Shown here piece by piece: positions 49,512 through 62,950 of a DNA stretch of 64,000 bases (its first letter is position 1; every line of letters begins with the position of its first letter). The DNA is from Phaseolus vulgaris (lineage: Eukaryota; Streptophyta; Magnoliopsida; Fabales; Fabaceae). The stretch lies in assembly GCF_000499845.2 (NCBI RefSeq), contig NC_023758.2, positions 4,740,170 to 4,804,169 of the forward strand, written 5' to 3'. Position numbers and translations under genes: made by a program. The notes beneath the pieces were generated by a model. That model searched no databases, was not told the origin of the DNA, and saw only the letters and a program-made list of their open reading frames with translations.

Positions 49512-52500
49512 CTTCAATTCTTGTATGTTAGAAGAAACAGGTATTCGACTTCCATTAATGTACACAACACTAACTTTAAATAACACAAATAATGTTATTG
49601 GAGAGGAAATTTGTCAGGTGAGAGGGAAGAAAAGGAATTCGTGGAAAGGGAGGAAGAGAGTGAATTTCTGATAACTTTAAAAGACATGTAAGGCGTGTAA
49701 GGTTGTTGAGATTGATGAATATTAGAGTAAATTTATAAGGATGAGTTATTGAAACTTTTGCCTCATGTGATGGTTAGGAGATAATTTAATTTTTTGTCCA
49801 GGTTTATTTTTATTATTATTATTAAAAAACATTTGAATAAAAATTATGATATTTTTTTTAATTTAAGTTAATTAAATTGCTGTAAATTATTTCTGATATC
49901 GTTAAATAATTATGTTTTTTAAAAAATACTATGAAATATAATTAGAGATATATATGGTAAAATTAAAAATTATTTCATAAAAATAAATACTTAAAATATT
50001 TAAAATTATAAATAAATATAAATCTTAAATATTTTATGTTGTATTTAAATAAAAATCTGAAATATATAAAATTTTAAATAAATATTTGAACACCTATTTT
50101 TGTTTCTAGTCTTCTTTCTTCTCTGCTTTGATTGTGATTTTTGTTTAAAAAACATAGATGGCAGAAGAGACAAAGAGATGATCGAAGAAATGTGAAGTTA
50201 AAGTTAAAAAGGTGGTTTAATGTTAGAAAGATACAAAAGCTCATTATTATGAATTACATTTTCACATCATCATTCATTCACATGCTTCAGCTGACTAAAG
50301 TCACGTTAACATTGCCTTCATATATATAATTTTACCATTTATTACACATTCTCATACATTTGAATGGGATTCATCTCCTTTTAAACTATATTCTATTCTT
50401 CTAAATATCTAAATAAATAAAAAATCAGATTTATTAAATTTTAAATTTTATATCAAATAAAATATTTCAATTTTCATCAAATATAAAAAATTATTTAAAT
50501 ACTAAATAATTGTTAACAATTCAAGAATATTTGTATTAAATATTTTTTTAACTCATATAATCAAGTTTTTTTTTCTTTATAGAAGTTGATCAAGATTAAT
50601 TTTAATTAATTTCAATCACAATTATTTTAACGACATCAATGAGAATTATGTCCAGTGTCTTGTTTCTTGGAGTTTATTTTTATCAAATTTTTTTTATCGG
50701 TGACAACTGAAATTCTCTCTGTTAATATTGGTGAAAAGTTGTTCTAGTCGACATAAGAAAAAAATATTGATAAATAATAAATTAATATTAATGATAACAA
50801 AATAATCACTAAATGCTTCCAACAACAACAAAAAAAACATCCACAAAGTTAATGGAAAGAATTTAGTTCACATTTATCAAAAGATGGTATCTCTAATATT
50901 GATCGTAAAAACTGATTAATATATGCAAGAAGTGACAATATTTACAACAACTACAAAAGATAATCCTAACGATTTAAAATATAAATAAAATATCAACAAC
51001 AATCATCAAAATAAACAAAGAGTAGTAATCAATGTTGATATTAATTAAACGAGAATGAAACAAAAAAAAACACGTGAATTCAAAAATATGAAAAATTTAA
51101 ATTAATACCTTTTAAAAGGTTAAAATTATTTAATTTTAAATAATCAATCTACTTTTGATAAAGTTATAAAATTATAATTTATTTTAAAATTATTTATCCA
51201 AATAATGTATTTTGTCACAATTCATTTCAAATTCTATATTAAAGTAAATTACCTTTTTAAATATACTTTAAAACAAACTCAATAAAAATATTTTAATTTA
51301 CAGAGTAATTATGTGAGGGTATTAGTTGGGAGATTGCAACAACTAAAATGGTGTAATGCTATTTAAAATTGCATTGAAAATATAAGAATTAAATGTTTTT
51401 CTTGATTTGGGAAAATTATACAGGGACACAGAAGTTGTTTAAAGTTGTAGATAGAGTCCAATGTGAAATAACTTTTGATTTAGTTTGTATCACTGTTTTT
51501 CAAGTTTGAAATGACTTACATAACATATATAATATATTATACTATTACTAAATTTATTCATAAAACTAATATTATTTGTTCATCATCTTAGTTGTCTTAA
51601 AACATAGATATTAGTGATAATAAACATTTTTTCTTCCTCAGGTGAAGTTAGAAACGATTTTCTTGACTCAACTTATCATTATATTTTTCATTTGTCGACA
51701 AAAAAAATTAATTTTTCATTTGTTTACTTTTCTTAATAAAATATAATGACTTATATTCACGTTTTATTGTAAACTTTTATTATTAACAGTGAATTTAATA
51801 TGTGTCCACTTTTTTCTTCCGATAATAAAAAATATTAATTCTTCTGATAGTTATTAAAATAAAAGTATAACTAAAGTTTAATAAAATAATTAAATTTATA
51901 CACATTAATTTTTTTAAAATAAATTAAACTATTTTTGTGTGTGAAAAATAAGTACAAATTTTGATTGAATTTTATTCAAAATTGATTTATCTTTTATAAG
52001 TATTTATTAAAAATTATGGAAACCAAAACCTTAAGCCTTTGTTTGGTTTGGAGTGGGACTGAAAAAGAAAAAAAACTAAATTAAATGAGGTGAAAGTGAG
52101 TGAAAAATTTAATTGTTTGAATTTAGGAAAAAGTGAGTGGACTTCAAATGAAAGTTTGTGGATTATTTAATTGGTGTGATTGAAATAAAAAAAAAAAATT
52201 CTATTTTTTTTAAATACCCTTCTTTAAAATTGGGTATGTCTTTGTTTTAAAATAAATATAAAAGTTTAGATGAAAAGGATTTTAGTATTTTTTTATTTGT
52301 GAATGAAATTTTTAATTAAAGAAAATATAGCGTGTTTATAAAAAAAAAAATAGTATTTTTAAGTGGAAACCATATATACAATTAGTAACCACACAAATAT
52401 TAACTTTAGTAAATGTATAATTTTTAAGTGAAAACAAACCAATAACATACTTTATGAGTGAATTATAATAGATAAACATTGAAAGCAAATTATAATTTCA

Positions 52501-53265
52501 TATAGTATTATATGATATAATTGTTGATAAACTACAAAAGTAAATTGAGAGACCTATAACTAATTACAGTTGCAAGCATAATAGGTGCTTCAAAACTCAG
52601 TGGAATGTTAAAAAAATAAAGGCAAATATGTGCATGGATGTGAATAATGTTCCATACAATTATATTAGCCAACATAAGAGGCTATACAACTACAATGCCC
52701 CCTACCAAATAAATAAATAAAAAATCATAAATTCATGCACAATAGACTTATTTACTTGGTTTACAATGTCCCTCCAAATGTGGAAGTGAAAATTCTTAAT
52801 TTGGTTCAATTTTAGTGTGATCATAATGCTTACAGATTCCAAACCAAAGGAATGGACTGTAAGAAAAATAGTTTACAAAGTTCTGTAGGAATGAATATAA
52901 CAAGTGTTTCACTCATGAAACCTTTTACTTTTTTTTTTTATCAGCCATAAAGCCTTGTAAATAATTGATGTAAGAAATGAAAAACAGTTTTGAGCACACA
53001 GAGATGCTTTCTTAACATTATCCCCTTCATAAATTTATTATATTCTGCCTGCAATCTGAGGCAGTTCATAAATTTATTTTATTTCATGTTATTCATAAAA
53101 CAATTTGTAGAAGAAATTTGACAATTAAAAAAAAATAGTAAATAATGTGATGAAAAGATGACACAAGGTGTTGTTGTATGAATTTTTATATAGGAAATAA
53201 CAATTTTTTTTATTTAGTATGTGTATCAGACATGTTGAAATCTGTGCTACCATACATTTCTGGTA
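49512..53265. other. AT-rich spacer between the tandem LRR genes
   Basis: The 3.75 kb includes the promoter of LRR copy 1 and the 3' flank of copy 2. It is very AT-rich with only short, unsupported open frames. I see no gene, nor a repeat with clear ends. Confidence 0.5.
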
Positions 53266-55163
53266 TTAATTGAGGTCTAAATAAAGCTTCTTGCAGTGTT
53301 TACAGGGAACTCTCTCAGCTTTGACTGCTTTGTCATTCTCAAATCTGAAAACAAAGAAAGATAAATGTATATAGTAAATGTAAATCTAACAGTAGGAACA
53401 AATTTATCATTACAAAAAACTTAATTACTATAGTAAACATGTCATCCTTTTTCTTGCAAATATATATTAATCAAATTCATTTTATTAATTCAGTCAATTA
53501 TTATGTTAGACATAGCATGGTTATATGATCTTTGTTAGGAATTGTAATGGTTACTTACTATACCTTCAGTTTTCATTGGGGATGTTGCCATTTGTATTGA
53601 TGTGATTACCAGATACATTACTGCAAAATCCAAATTTGTTGATAAATCAATAATAAAATAAAAATTGAGATTGATTTTTTATTTTCTCTAAATCAATGCC
53701 CCAGCACAAAAATAAAGATAAAAAAAAAATATAGAAAGAGAATCTTACAGGACTTGGAGATGAAGATCAGTGACCTCTTTTGGGATTGAACCTGTCAACT
53801 GGTTGTTGTTTAGCCATCTATATATATACACAAGGCAGAATCATAAAACAGAATTCAGACATCATTTGATTTGATAAGGTTGTTCTAAGATTATGTTTTT
53901 GGGCATAACATAGAGATGCTTACAGAAATTTAAGTGATTTCAATTTGCCAAATGACACTGGGATGTTCCCTTCCACTTGGTTATGAGACAAATCCATGCT
54001 GACAAGGCTGTTCAAGTTGCCAAGTTCCTGAGGAATCTTCCCAGATATTTTATTCTGATTCAGCTCCCTGCAATGAACAATTTATTAATCCCAAATTGTG
54101 TTGCCCTCACTCATCATGTCAATAAATTAGAGAGAGCAAACATGCATACAGGTATTTAAGGAAGGGTAATTGGCCAAGTTGTGGACTCAAACTTCCAGCT
54201 AGGTCAGAATTGAACAAGTCTCTGAAATTCAAAGTAGAAACAGGGGATAAGAAAACAGTGAAATCCTAAACCAATAACTGTAAAAGTGAATGTCGGAAGT
54301 TACAAGCGAGTGACGTGATTGTTGGAGTCGCAGGTAATATGAAACCAAGTACAAGGATCAACCAGACTGTTGTCCCAACTCTCCAATACCTTCTTGGGAT
54401 CAGAAAGTGCTTGTTTGAAAGCAAAGAGAGCGTCCCCTACAAATAAAAAAGTATATATAAATAAAATTAAAAATTTAATTGTCATTATCATTAGGGTCAA
54501 TCACCGCATTCAGATTATTGTTGAAAAAATCAATGTTTTATCACAATTTTGTCTTTAAAAAGTGTCTAGATAGATTAAGGGAGGAAGGTGTATTTAAACT
54601 GATATTCACCTCGACTCCTAAGCGATGTGTGACTATATTGTACTTACCAGAACAAGTTCCCATCAAAAGCTAAGGAAAAAAGTTTAATATTCCCACATAC
54701 GACGTCAATAACTAGAGGTCAAAACATTGACGTCCTCTGTGGGAACGAAAAGGTTCATTATCCCTTCAACTTCTCCTTAGATCTCGACTGAGAGGCTTGT
54801 TCCGGTACCGCCAATATAATCTCACATCTTTTAGGAGTCAAAATAAAAAACAATTTAAATACACCTTCCTTTCTTAATCCACTTAGATATTTTTTAAGAT
54901 AAAACTGTAATGGAACACCGATCTCCAAAATGAACAATATCTAATACGATGAGTAATTGACTTTAACAATATTATCTAGAAAACTTGATGTAAAATAATA
55001 TTGAAAGGAAATTACAAAAAGAATTAAGAATAAATAGAGATAGATTGATACCTTCAGAATTTGAGAGGGATAAGAGGGGATGTTGGAGAAGGAGAACTAA
55101 CACAGATAGCAAAACCAAACCAGGCATTTTTCCGATGTGTGAGTCCATAGCCAAATTCATCAT
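53266..55163 (-). CDS. SERK-like LRR-only secreted protein, copy 2 (alternative C termini)
   Basis: Exons on the minus strand: 55163-55052, 54436-54304, 54221-54150, 54067-53924 and 53817-53749, then a last exon 53344-53266 that keeps the frame and gives 202 residues ending [20 protein letters not shown] plus a few residues. There is a signal peptide ([20 protein letters not shown]), an LRR N-terminal cap with CTWFHITC, and four LRRs ([34 protein letters not shown]). An alternative exon at 53620-53566 is also in frame and gives [17 protein letters not shown] and a TGA stop, for a 194-residue form. Both forms lack the usual C-terminal cap of the ~218-residue family. The gene shares order, exon sizes and strand with copy 1, so it is a tandem duplicate. 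A large inverted-repeat element lies in intron 1. The start could also be the third Met (MPGLVLL), aligned with the copy 1 start. Confidence 0.8.
54534..54905. mobile_element. Inverted-repeat element in intron 1 of LRR copy 2
   Basis: The left arm (with GGAGGAAGGTGTATTTAAAC and GACTCCTAAGCGATGTG) is matched by the inverted right arm (reverse complement GGAAGGTGTATTTAAATTG and GACTCCTAAAAGATGTG) over ~90-100 bp. The ~370-bp unit has a GC-richer centre and no open frame of note. Outer ends are approximate (GTTTTATC ... GATAAAAC). MITE-like; superfamily not determined. Confidence 0.7.
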
Positions 55164-58100
55164 TCACTTTCTGTGCATTGTTAAACTGCTACTCGTATAT
55201 TTATATTTATTATTAATTAAAAACAAACATGTAAATAAAATACAAATACACCTATTAATTAATTATAAGACGTTTTTTAATACATTAATAGTATTTTCTA
55301 TATTTATTAAATATATTAAGAGTATTTATTATTTTATTAATGAATAGTGACAAAGAATTTTAAAGGTCATTAATAATGCAGATAAATAGTTTTTATGTTT
55401 CTATATAAGATATAATTGTTTAATGTTGTTTAATCCATGTAAAAGAAAATATTTAATTTTTTATTTTAATACAATTTTAAATAAGTTATATATTATACTT
55501 TTCCTAATTTTCTATTGATTCGGTTACTTGGAATCTTATGAATTAAGAGATGATTTTTTATGGATTCCATTAAATTTCATTCAGAAGAAAATTTTTATAA
55601 ATATCGTATTGACTCTTCTATAGGGACAGGTCAACTAAATGGAGTCAAATATAAAAACAAAAAAGTTTGGTCACTCGAAAACAAGAGTATTAAATGAACT
55701 TAATTACTCTACGCGTTACTATTTTATTTTAAAAAAAGGTTGATAATATAACAATTTTTTAATTTTAAGAAATAATTGTACATTTATTTTATTTTATTTT
55801 TTCCACCACACAATAAAGGCAATGAAATTATTTAAATATTAGAAGAAATATAAAGTTTTTTTTTTTATAAATTAAGAATAGATACATTTTTCTATTTTAT
55901 TTCTTTCTTAGTTAATAACGACTAGTTAATGTGACTTCAACTTCATTAACGACAAATAAAATTTAAAAAATTATACAAAAGTTGATACTTAAAAATAAAG
56001 TGAAGAATTTTTTCTATATGTGTTCCTTACATAATTAATAATTATTAAAAGCTCTTTTTAATATTAATTTTCATGCATTTATGATGTTAATATTTAATAT
56101 TTTTATTTAATATTGGTTTAAGGTTTCTTCACTCAATATTAGAGAACATTTTTTTATTTTAATATAATTTTAAATAAGTTATCAATAATACTTTTTTCAG
56201 TTTTCTCTCTCCAAACAATATACATAATAAAATATAAATAAGGTACATTTGAAAAAAAAAATCATGTTATCTTAATTTTAAAAGCGAGAGAAAGAAAGAA
56301 CAAATTTCACTATTATTAAATTAGAACAGAGGGAACACTCTTTGAATATTAATTACTTTTTTACATAATAAAGATATAAAATTTGACGTTAAAAACAACT
56401 TTTAATAATCATAGAAAATTATTTAAAAAAACAGCAAAGTCAACTCAGTTAATTAACTTTTAGTATGTATAATTTGATTAAAAGTGTCAGAAAAAACACG
56501 TTATTTTGACGGTTAAATAACTTGGTGATAATTCTCATGTTATAAGTTAGTATTAAATATAACGCATTAATTTCATTTTATTTTCTAACTTTTTAGATGT
56601 ATAAAAAATTATATAAATATATGATATGGATAACTATTGTATAAATTATATTGAATTTATTTAGCAAGAGATAAATTAATTATTAATTTATTTAAGTAGT
56701 TTCTAAAATTAGTTTAATGAAAGACAAAAATATTCGAGGATGTATATTGAAGTAATTAGTTTTAGGAATTTTTATTTTATAAGCTATAAGTTAAGTTAGT
56801 TTTATCTTATAGTCGTCTATTAAATTTTTTAATATTTTATGTATTGCTGTTTATTTCAATTTTACAAACATAATCAATTATTGTTCTATTTTTACTATTT
56901 ATTATATTATGTTTAAATTTTTATATAATTCAAATAAAAACAGATTTAATTAAATTTTCATTTGATGATATAGTGCAACAATATTTTAAATTTTAAAAAA
57001 ATAGTTTAAATTGATACATAAAATATTTTTTGATATATCACGTTTTTCCCCATGACATTAATTTATTATCATTAGATATTATATTTTACAATTAATTAAA
57101 TCAATTATTCATAGCATTTAGTTTCTGTAAATTTTATTTTCATGTTTTAATAAAGTATAATTAATAACTTAATATTTAAATGTATATATAAATTTAAAAT
57201 TTAAACAATAGAGTGAGAAATTACCCAAACCGTAATGGAAATTAGGATGCGGAATAAAAAAAAGTTAAACTCGCCGTATATTCGCCTTTTGTAGAATTTT
57301 TCTGTCACTCTGAAAATGACATATTGATATTTATTTATTTGTAAATATATTGATATTTTTAATTATGTAAATTTTTACTTAATTAATTTTTATTCTTAAT
57401 TTTAATTTCTATTTTTAATTTAAATTTAATATGAATTTTTCTATCGAAAGTATCTTAATAGTAAGTATGTTGTTATGTTTTTTTAGCATGTATTTTAAAA
57501 CTAAACCCAATTGGTCTTTTTGGCTTGTACTACAAAATCAGGAAAATGGTGATAATATAAAATATAGTTGGAAGATTAATAAATCATAACTTTAGCCCTT
57601 TTTAGTCTACATATAAAATAGTTATTATTAAGAAATTTGACGTTTATTATTGAAATTTCAATTTAAGTATGATATACACATTTTATATTAATGTTTATTA
57701 TTGAAATTTCTATTTAAGTATACACGTTATATTTTACCTTTTATATGTATTTTAAAAATTACAAGTTTGTAAATTTGTGTTTTATTTTAGTTTTAAAAAT
57801 CATATGATATTATGTATTTTCATTTTAATTATTAAAACAACTATATTTGTATTGGTTCGAGGAGTAAATCTTGAACCAATGTCTTTAATTAATAATTATA
57901 ACATAACTATTTAAGTAATGCGACTTTGTTTATTCTTATGTATATTTGTAGGTTGACATGCTATTTCTCATGGTGAAAACAAATTACTTGGGTTTAGTAT
58001 ATAAACACCCCTGCAACTTATTGTTTATTGATGTAATTGGTATGTAGCATGAAGAAATTACTAATGTGCATATGGAAGTATACAACTTTAAAACTATAAA

Positions 58101-60353
58101 CAAAATAATAATTAGAAATTATTCTATTGATATATTGATTGGAACATATAAATCATATTTTTTTTTATAGTTTTAAGTATATATTTATTCAAACTATTTT
58201 ATTGAGTAATGATTATGCTGTTATAAAAACATATGATTGGTGTCATGGACCATAATAAGAATAGATTTAATGTGATATATCTAAGGTGAATATGAGTAAT
58301 GTATACCTTTCATTTCACTAGAGACTATAAATTAGTTATTGTTGTATTATGTTTGACTATTTCTTAATATAGTGGTGGGGTAATTTGTTGTCAGATACAA
58401 ATTTTAATTTATCAGAAGGAAAAAACATAATTCAAAGACTATAATTATGGATACAAGCAAAGAAAATTAAGCCTACAACAAGTAATTTAATATTCCTTCT
58501 CCTCAAGTAATTATTTTTAGTTTAAATATTTATGTTAGTTACATATCCAAAACAATTATAACGGTTTAAACTTTTGTATTGTGTTTGTTTGGAATTATTT
58601 ACTTTTTTGCAGGTTGAGAAAATTGAGTCACTGTAACGATTTGGTTAAATGTATTTGGATTGATTTGTATGGAAAGAAAGTGAATAAGTGAATATGCGAT
58701 AGTTTAAATGAAAAGATGATTTGGATGATAATTTGAGGATTAAATGTCCTTAAGTGTGAATTTTTGGTTTTATTCCTGGCAAATGGACACATTACAAAAC
58801 ATTTTACATGGATTGTTATATTTTTTGGTGTCAAATGGGCACAATGCATAAACACAACAACAATTTAAATTTAAATAGATCTTCGCTTTTGTTGTTTTTG
58901 GAGAAAAATTAGACATTCCTGAAATCCATTAGTGAGAGCAGTTTCTGTTGGTGATCTCACAATTAGAAATAAGAACATCGAAAAATTTACATTGAAAATT
59001 TATAAGGTGAAATTAGGCTTAAATTCTACATATTCTACATACCCCTCTTTCTATATATCTCTTTCACACACACACCAGCACTTGTGTTTTTGCATGCACT
59101 ATCGCATGTAGTACTACATAACTTGTTCTCTCTACTTAGGGCAATTATTAATAGCCATCACCGGAGGCTTCCATATGTTATGGTTCAGGGTTTCTGGACA
59201 AAACAAAGATACCAGTTTCAGGTTCAGTTGCAGTTCATGGCAAGAAACCAAAGATGTCGCTTCTCTGCTAATTTTATATCTTTAACAATTCTTTTATGAT
59301 CAAATCAATGAACGAGTAGTGTAGAATAATTTAGTTTGGTTTGCATAATGAGTTGTTTTACTCACCCCTTAAATGTTGTATCTTATGCAGTACCATAACA
59401 ATAGTTTTAACTGAACCCACATTCCACGATATATTTCGCATTACCAAGATTGAAATTGTGCCACGGATATCGACAATAATTCAACCAAAAATTAGTTTCA
59501 AGGAGACAGAATTGTTCAAATCCTACAACAAATACTATCACCATATTCCCAAGATTATGAAATATATTAATAGGTATACTGGATTAGAACGATACAAAAT
59601 TTCCATGCAACTCCATTGAGAATCAGTTTCATCAATGTATCTGAAAAGTCCTCTTGAAATCTAGAGTTGTGTAGAAAAGCATTACTGATCGAGAAAGAAA
59701 GAACAAGCCCTTTTGATTACGCTTTGAATATCAGAAAGAAAGAACAATCATATTGTCAAATATTTAAAAGTATCACTGTAAAGCCTGTGATGCCTTTAAG
59801 TGGGCAATGTTCACCGATGCAACTATGGTTATTTGTGAGAATGAATAATCCTTGTAAAGACCTTACCAACAACAGAATAATGAGTCAGAGGAGGAGGCAT
59901 TCAACATGAATTATCTGTGCAAGATTAAAAGGCCTAAGATTCACCCTTCTCGAACTCACATTTTGACCATTTTTTATTTCTTGCTTCATTAACAACGAAC
60001 GTTAGCATAATAAAACAAGCACCAGAATGGATTACAATGCAACGTTGTAACACATAGTGCAATGAAATCTCATGTTCACCATCTTTTAACGTTGAGAAAG
60101 CAGTCAGTACAAGCAGTAAAGAGTTGTAAATAAACACAGAGGAAGAGCAGAATAATGATGAGAACATAGAAGCATGATATTTAAGATGTGAATTAGAAAA
60201 AACCTAATAGGTAAGCACTAAGGGTTGCTGAAGAGACTACACAAATCAAAACGAACTCTTCAACAATGCTGGTTCTGCATTTCAAGTACTAACAAAAGTA
60301 AACGCTCAAATATAATTGTGGAATACAGCAACGCGCGACCTTCATACAAACAC
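55164..60353. other. Large AT-rich gene-poor region
   Basis: Five kilobases dominated by A/T runs. Short open frames near 59084-59900 (the longest 92 codons) show no recognisable domain and no convincing splice structure, so I do not call a gene. The right-hand ~150 bp are the 3' UTR of the SWIB gene. Confidence 0.45.
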
Positions 60354-60997
60354 CTAAACTTCAGCTTTAAGGAAGTGAGGGCTAATCAAACGAGCAACAT
60401 CTAGCATACCAACTCGGTCTCTCCCATCAAATATCTTCTTCAACTTCTCATCACAATTTATAGTCCTCTTGTCTTCAGGGTCCTATCACAAAACAACCAC
60501 AATTCAGTTATAACTAATCCAAAGTAAATGCCAGATAGAAACAGAACAACATACTACATGAAAATAACGCAGCACCAAACTACTAAAAATCCCCTTTCAA
60601 AAAAGAAGAATGAAGCAAACCCTAACAATAAGGAAAGAAAAATTTGACAGTGGTGGAAAAGAAGAGAAGAAATTAGGTATTTGGAAAAGGAGGGAACCTG
60701 GAGATTGTTGTCCTTGATATAAGCCCAAATGAGTTTGAGGGCTTGGGTTCTGGCAATCTCCTGAGCGCCGACGAGGGCTGCCATCTCAGGGGTCACTCGG
60801 CGGGGTTTCATGATGCCACGGATTTTGCGGGTTCCTTGCTCCGAGTGAGAGACGGTGCAAGAGGTAACGGTTCGCACCATGCGCAGCCCAGAAGCAGAAG
60901 CAGAACGCGAAGGCCTCGCCAAGCTCAGAGTGTGGGATTCTGGAGGGAGAATGGAGGAAGAGAAGAGCCCAAAAGAGAGAGACATAGCTACAGCCAT
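60354..60997 (-). CDS. SWIB/MDM2-domain protein, probably plastid-targeted
   Basis: Two exons, 60997-60698 and 60482-60354, give 142 residues. The first ~50 residues are Ser/Arg-rich with few acidic residues (MAVAMSLSFGLFSSS, ARPSRSASASGLRMVRT), as in a chloroplast transit peptide. The rest is a single SWIB domain: IMKPRRVTPEMAALVG, EIARTQALKLIWAYIKDNNL, then DPEDKRTINCDEKLKKIF and GRDRVGMLDVARLISPHFLK. Small plant SWIB proteins are found in plastid nucleoids and nucleus and are thought to bind DNA or compact chromatin. The start is the first ATG in frame; a GTG two codons upstream is not needed. The 5' leader is rich in GA/CT. The domain is complete. Confidence 0.92.
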
Positions 60998-61207
60998 AGC
61001 CACACTATCTAACCAGAGACAGAAACAAAGAGAGAAAGAGAGAAAGAAACAGGATAATACCCTCCCACACTCTTTCTATCCCTTCTTCTCCTGCGCCAGT
61101 ATCTCCATTTACTAAAATACCCTCTCATTTCAAATTTTTACAAAGAAGTATTTTTCAAGTTTCAAACGCTGCTGATGTATTGATAATGTTATATTATAAT
61201 TAGAAGA

Positions 61208-61247
<40 letters not shown>

Positions 61248-61546
61248 CAAATAAAATAGTTTTAAAATTATATTCGACCAAATTATAATTGTATAATAGT
61301 ATCAGTAATTTGTAGTTATCAAAGGATTCTTTTTTTAAAATAAATAATGATCAACAATTTTTCCCTTTCAAATATTCCAAACCTTTTTCGCGTCCAATAT
61401 TGAGCATTTCAAATTAAAAAAAGATGGCACCCTATCCAAGCCCTAAAATTTGTTAAGAAAAGTACCTTCTCTTCCTCATAGGCAGGCCCAAGAGAAAAAA
61501 GGCCTCAGCCCAGATGAAATCTACTTCGCTCCTAAAACTTGGTAGG
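60998..61546. other. Promoter of the SWIB gene and AT microsatellite
   Basis: The minus-strand leader is CT-rich (61015-61060), as in many plastid-protein genes. An (AT)n run follows at 61210-61246. No gene is supported. Confidence 0.5.
61210..61246. repeat. AT dinucleotide microsatellite
   Basis: Uninterrupted (AT)n of about 18 repeats upstream of the SWIB gene. Confidence 0.95.
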
Positions 61547-62276
61547 TAATTACTTCCCACACCTTCAAAATTTCTTCTGCAATGCCTCATTGTGCTGGAA
61601 TAGGAAAGTAATATGTTTAAATTCTTATATTGTACCGGTCGGTCCGTACGACACTTGGAGGTCCGGTATCCGGTCAAAACTGACCAACATGACCAAAATT
61701 ATTACACCCCAATAGAAAATACTCTTAATCACGATCTAATTCGGCTCAATAACAAATGGTCCATGATAATCATATAAATAGGCATAGATTTCAAGAATAA
61801 GGTACGTCATTATTCAGTATTAATAGCACCGAATGTCAAATACCAAACTCTTACTTAAACATCGATGTACCTTTTGCAGGTACCCATCCGAGCGTGGAAT
61901 TTACAGAGATGAGGAGTGGAGAAGTGCGAGAAGGACAATGAGAACATCTAGAGGAAAGGAGGACAGGTGAGAAAATGCAATCTGTTTTACAATTATTTTG
62001 AAAATTGTATGTTTTATAATTAGTTTCTCCTAGATTATTCATCTTGTAATTAAATTTCTTATTATGAAATAAGTTCCGAAACAGTTGAAAACAATCAAAT
62101 TTAATTCAAATGCTTTATCTAACAAGTTTTTTTAATAATATTTCAGTTTATTTCTAATAGAAGAGGTTTAGTCAACCAACGAGAAAGAAACAGCGTGTTG
62201 CTACGCACACTTACATCAAAGCTCTCCACATTCCCATTTTCAAAAATCATTTTCAATGAAGTGTAGGAAGTAATTA
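61547..62276. mobile_element. Possible inverted-repeat bounded element (~730 bp)
   Basis: TAATTACTTCCCACAC at 61547 is mirrored by GTGTAGGAAGTAATTA ending at 62276 (one mismatch in 16). The outer sequence resembles the ends of the element at 27501. The interior includes a GC-richer segment (GTACCGGTCGGTCCGTACGA, then CCGGTATCCGGTCAAAACTG) resembling part of a Ty3-type LTR. No open frame of note was found. The call rests mainly on the end repeats. Confidence 0.4.
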
Positions 62277-62950
62277 TAGGGCGCAAAAGGTAATTCCCCA
62301 TGACACTTGACATTGGTTGGTGAGTGATAAGAAGCCCAACAGGTAGTGGAGGGCTTAGATTTTCAGGTAAATTCTTCCTACACCCATGTTTTCCACTTGC
62401 ACCACCGTACGTTTCAAAATACCAATATTACCCTTCTGGAAATAAAATTAGGGATCCATAAAGTTGGAGTGTTTTTTTTTGTGTTTTGAAGTTTATGATG
62501 AGTTTGTGGTGTTGCCTCGTCCGTGATGCTCATGTTTGGTAGTGACTGCTAGTGATGGTAGAAGGTAGATGCAATGTTGTATTAATGTTTTTATGATCGA
62601 AATAAAATATCACGATATTTCTATTATGAAGTAAACTCCTCACGTATGTTAGTCTACATTGAGTCATACATATTAGACATGTGTATGGTTCATATTTTGT
62701 TCATACATTTTCAAACATATGACATCATCTTTTACAACTCCCGTCGCAATTAAAATTGATTACATTGTACTTTCTAAACTTGTGCATGTGAAGTTAGAGA
62801 ATGATTGTATCATACACCCTTTAGACATTATGTGGTCCACTTAGTGTTATCAAGAGGCTAAGTTGTGATAATCCTTTTATGTTAGTTGGATGCAAGTTTT
62901 TCATAGCTGTTAGGGCTTATCCCTACACATGTTAGTGTTAGAGTTAAGTA
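62277..62950. other. Intergenic DNA, no gene seen
   Basis: Moderately AT-rich, with a fragment near 62366-62400 (TTCTTCCTACACCCATG) that again resembles the end repeat of the 27501 element. No coding sequence is supported. Confidence 0.4.

Noticed and set aside
52029..52450. Possible hAT-type element suggested by CCTTTGTTTGGTTTGG and AAACAAACCAAT
   Set aside because: The inverted match is short and low in complexity, with no target duplication, so ends could not be supported.
49512..53265. Possible kinase domain that would make the LRR genes full SERK receptors
   Set aside because: No transmembrane segment or protein kinase motif is present between or after the LRR exons on the minus strand; both genes end shortly after the LRRs.
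59084..59909. Three consecutive plus-strand open frames of 71-92 codons
   Set aside because: No family motif, no coherent splice sites joining them, and base composition like the surrounding spacer. I could not support a gene.
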